Source of the DNA: Nannocystis exedens
GTDB lineage: Bacteria > Myxococcota_A > Polyangia > Nannocystales > Nannocystaceae
Direction: 5' to 3'
Assembly (NCBI RefSeq): GCF_002343915.1
Contig: NZ_NETK01000001.1
Coordinates: 7,392,001 to 7,456,000 of the forward strand
Length of the DNA: 64,000 bases
Position numbers and translations under genes: made by a program. Every line of letters begins with the position of its first letter. The stretch's first letter is position 1. Below the pieces are notes generated by a model that did not search any database, was not told the DNA's origin, and saw only the letters and a program-made list of their open reading frames with translations. Below are positions 62,048 through 64,000 of the stretch, one piece after another.

Positions 62048-62623
62048 TCAGCGACCGAGAGTTCGCACGTCGCCGCTGCGGCTGACGTGTCGCCGTCCGC
62101 GAGCCTCGCTGACGACGAAGCCGCGGCCGTCGTCGGCCAGGGCCACGGCGACCGGCAACCAGAAGCGCGCCTGCTGGCCCTCGCCGTCGATATCGCCGGG
62201 CGTCCCGGGGCAGCCGGCCAGCACCGCGAGTCGATAGCTGCGCAGGTCGTAGCGCCACACCACGTGGTTGCGCGTGTCGGCGATGACCAGCCACTCGCCG
62301 TCGCACGCGAGCCCGCTCGGGGCGAACTCGTGGACATGTGCGATCGTGCAGATGTCCGCGAGCGTGAGCGCCGTGTTGACCACGCCGGCGCGGGTGTCGA
62401 TGCTGCGCACCGCGCCGTTGCCGGTGTCGGCGACGAACAGCAGCGACGCGCCGCCCTCGGTCAGCGCCCGCGGGCCGTGAAACCGGGCCTTTCGTCGCGG
62501 GCCGTCGACCGCCCCGGGCGCCCCGCGCGAACCGGCGTAGACGGGGTCGGCCTCGGTCGCGCGGGTGCCGATGAAGTGCTCGGCGGCGTCGCAGTAGTAA
62601 CGAGGCGCGGCGGCGGTCGACAT
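62048..62623 (-). CDS. NHL/beta-propeller repeat protein
   Basis: 191 aa from the ATG at 62623. Blades with G-A-V-D-G-P...A-R-F-H-G-P-R-A-L, L-L-F-V-A-D-T-G-N-G-A-V-R-S-I-D, L-V-I-A-D-T-R-N-H-V-V-W-R and G-E-G-Q-Q-A-R-F-W-L-P-V follow the NHL pattern. Three or so blades are too few for a closed propeller, so this is short or needs partners. No signal peptide seen. Confidence 0.75.
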   Translation of the reverse strand: MSTAAAPRYYCDAAEHFIGTRATEADPVYAGSRGAPGAVDGPRRKARFHGPRALTEGGASLLFVADTGNGAVRSIDTRAGVVNTALTLADICTIAHVHEFAPSGLACDGEWLVIADTRNHVVWRYDLRSYRLAVLAGCPGTPGDIDGEGQQARFWLPVAVALADDGRGFVVSEARGRRHVSRSGDVRTLGR

Positions 62624-62750
62624 GGCCCGCTCGCCAGTGTGCGCGATCCCGCCAGGGCCGCCAAGAGGTGGCGCGAATTCGCACCATGGGCCCGACTTGG
62701 CCGCCTGCGCAGCCTCCTGGCCCCGTGGAGGTCGGGTACGATGGGCTTCG

Positions 62751-64000
62751 ATGCCCAGGCGGACGACCCCGACCGAGGGGCGAGTGGAGCTGATTTGGCC
62801 CGGCAAGGCCGCGCTCCCCGCCGCCGTCGCGGCCGGTCCGCTGGCGCTGCGCGAGCGCTCGGGCGAGGCGAGCGGCTGGTACGACCGACTGATCTGGGGC
62901 GACAACTCGCTGGCCCTGGCGGCGCTGCGCGAGGAGCTCGGCGCCGCCGTCGACCTGGTCTACATCGACCCGCCGTTCGACGTCGGCGCGTCGCACTACT
63001 TAAGGAAGGGCGAGGTCGAGGTCCTCGCGTATCGCGATACGTGGGGCGGCCCCGGCTACCTGTCGATGCTGTACCCGCGCCTCGTGCTGCTGCGCGCGCT
63101 GATGAAGCCGACGGCCACGATCGTGGTCCACGTCGGCATCCAGGTGTGCCACCACGTACGCGTGGTGATGGACGAGGTGTTCGGCGCCGACAACTTCGTC
63201 AACCAAATCGCGTGGAAGCGCTACTCGGCCCACAACGACGCCGGCCAGGGCGCGCGCCGGCTCGGGGCGGTCCACGACGTGCTGCTGATCTACGGCATGG
63301 GCCCCGAGCGCACGTGGACGACGCTGCGCGCGCCGTACGACAAGGACTACGTGGCGAAGTGGTACCGCCACGTCGAGCCGGGGACCGGCCGCCGGTTCAT
63401 GTCGAGCCCGCTCACGGCCCCCGGCGGCGCGGCCAAGGGCAACCCGAGCTACGAGTTCCTCGGGGTGCGCCGGTTCTGGCGCTACGGCCAGGCGACGATG
63501 GAGGAGCTGTACCGCAGCGGCCGCGTGTACCAGAGCCGCCCGGGCGCGGTGCCGCGGCAGAAGCACTACCTCGACGAGCAGGAGGGCGTGCCGCTGCAGG
63601 ACGTGTGGACCGACATCCGCGCGCTGCAGGGCACGCACGCCGAGCGGGTCGGCTACGACACGCAGAAGCCGGAGGCGCTGCTCGAGCGGGTCGTCCACAT
63701 GTGCTCGCGCCCGGGCGACCTCGTGCTCGACGCGTTCGCCGGTTCCGGCACGACCGCCGCCGTCGCGGCCCGCTGCGGCCGGCGCTGGGTGGTGATCGAC
63801 CGCTCGCAGCCGGCCTTCACGGTCATCCGCCGGCGCCTGCGGGCGCTGGCCCAGCGCGGCGAGGCCGGTCCGTTCGCGGTGTTCGACGCGCTGCCTGCGA
63901 CCCGCCGCGCGCTGGTGGAGCGCCTCGGGGAGGCCGCGCTGCGCGACCGCCTGCTCGCGCTGCACGGGGCGACGGGCTGGTCCGAGGGTCAGGTCGGGCC
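62751..64000 (+). CDS. DNA methyltransferase (Mod/adenine-type), cut by window end
   Basis: At least 416 residues, still open at 64000. The catalytic motif V-Y-I-D-P-P-F-D-V (about residue 70) precedes K-P-E-A-L-L-E-R and the SAM motif L-D-A-F-A-G-S-G-T-T, the beta-class order shared by type III Mod subunits and related N6-adenine methyltransferases. The ATG at 62751 is in frame throughout. Whether a Res subunit follows lies outside the window. Confidence 0.88.
   Translation, partial: MPRRTTPTEGRVELIWPGKAALPAAVAAGPLALRERSGEASGWYDRLIWGDNSLALAALREELGAAVDLVYIDPPFDVGASHYLRKGEVEVLAYRDTWGGPGYLSMLYPRLVLLRALMKPTATIVVHVGIQVCHHVRVVMDEVFGADNFVNQIAWKRYSAHNDAGQGARRLGAVHDVLLIYGMGPERTWTTLRAPYDKDYVAKWYRHVEPGTGRRFMSSPLTAPGGAAKGNPSYEFLGVRRFWRYGQATMEELYRSGRVYQSRPGAVPRQKHYLDEQEGVPLQDVWTDIRALQGTHAERVGYDTQKPEALLERVVHMCSRPGDLVLDAFAGSGTTAAVAARCGRRWVVIDRSQPAFTVIRRRLRALAQRGEAGPFAVFDALPATRRALVERLGEAALRDRLLALHGATGWSEGQVG

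Overview
This window is very GC-rich and is densely packed with short operons on both strands. Six secreted lipoproteins share an N-terminal 'CGDD'-type lipobox followed by a low-complexity Thr/Ser/Pro/Gly stalk. There are also MopE/TSP3-type Asp-rich metal-binding repeats, three-PASTA and CarD/Tudor-like proteins, and a ferritin-like lipoprotein. Together these suggest a myxobacterium, probably near the Nannocystaceae. That placement is inference from gene style; no rRNA or other phylogenetic marker lies in the window.

Layout. 0-5 kb: a thrombospondin-like lipoprotein and a divergent OmpA/TSP3 outer-membrane protein. 5-13 kb: a single-domain response regulator coupled to a degenerate kinase-like membrane protein, two alpha/beta hydrolases, phhB, a Coq4-like protein, rlmN, a methyltransferase and a small HMA lipoprotein. 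13-19 kb: a PASTA protein, the preT-preA dihydropyrimidine dehydrogenase pair and a PhoD-like phosphatase, then 1.2 kb of non-coding, repeat-rich DNA. 20-31 kb: a VWA lipoprotein, apaH, small enzymes, an AraC regulator beside a large tandem repeat, a metallophosphatase, an MscS channel, and a ferritin-domain lipoprotein. 31-36 kb: thioredoxin and acyl-CoA dehydrogenase, followed by a decaying stretch with a frameshifted cytochrome c peroxidase fragment, an orphan DNA methyltransferase and a stop-interrupted class II synthetase-like gene. 37-40 kb: dihydropyrimidinase and beta-ureidopropionase, which with preTA complete reductive pyrimidine breakdown. 40-45 kb: a UbiD decarboxylase and a DigH/YngK-type glycosyl hydrolase lipoprotein. 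45-56.3 kb: a long minus-strand acyl-CoA catabolic block. Its five upstream genes (SDR, carboxyltransferase, acyl-CoA dehydrogenase, enoyl-CoA hydratase, biotin carboxylase) have the order of the atuBCDEF acyclic-terpene (citronellol/geraniol) operon. A damaged ParE-type toxin-antitoxin locus sits inside the block. 56.5-64 kb: SCP2, a YifB/ComM ATPase, a CarD/zinc-ribbon protein, a DUF1704 metallopeptidase-like protein, another lipoprotein, an NHL protein and a DNA methyltransferase cut by the window edge.

The most unusual signal is not a gene. A short motif around GGACATGTCC / GGACAGGT recurs at more than 25 places, mostly at gene ends. Where it forms arrays, the units keep a 14-bp register even when their bases have diverged (7163, 12693, 16955, 22673, 28342, 30211, 33385, 61026 and others). 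Inverted pairs form hairpins directly after stop codons, the same words appear inside several coding regions, and one locus (24169-24600) has built them into a higher-order array of about 120 bp. I could not run searches or alignments; family calls rest on recognised motifs.
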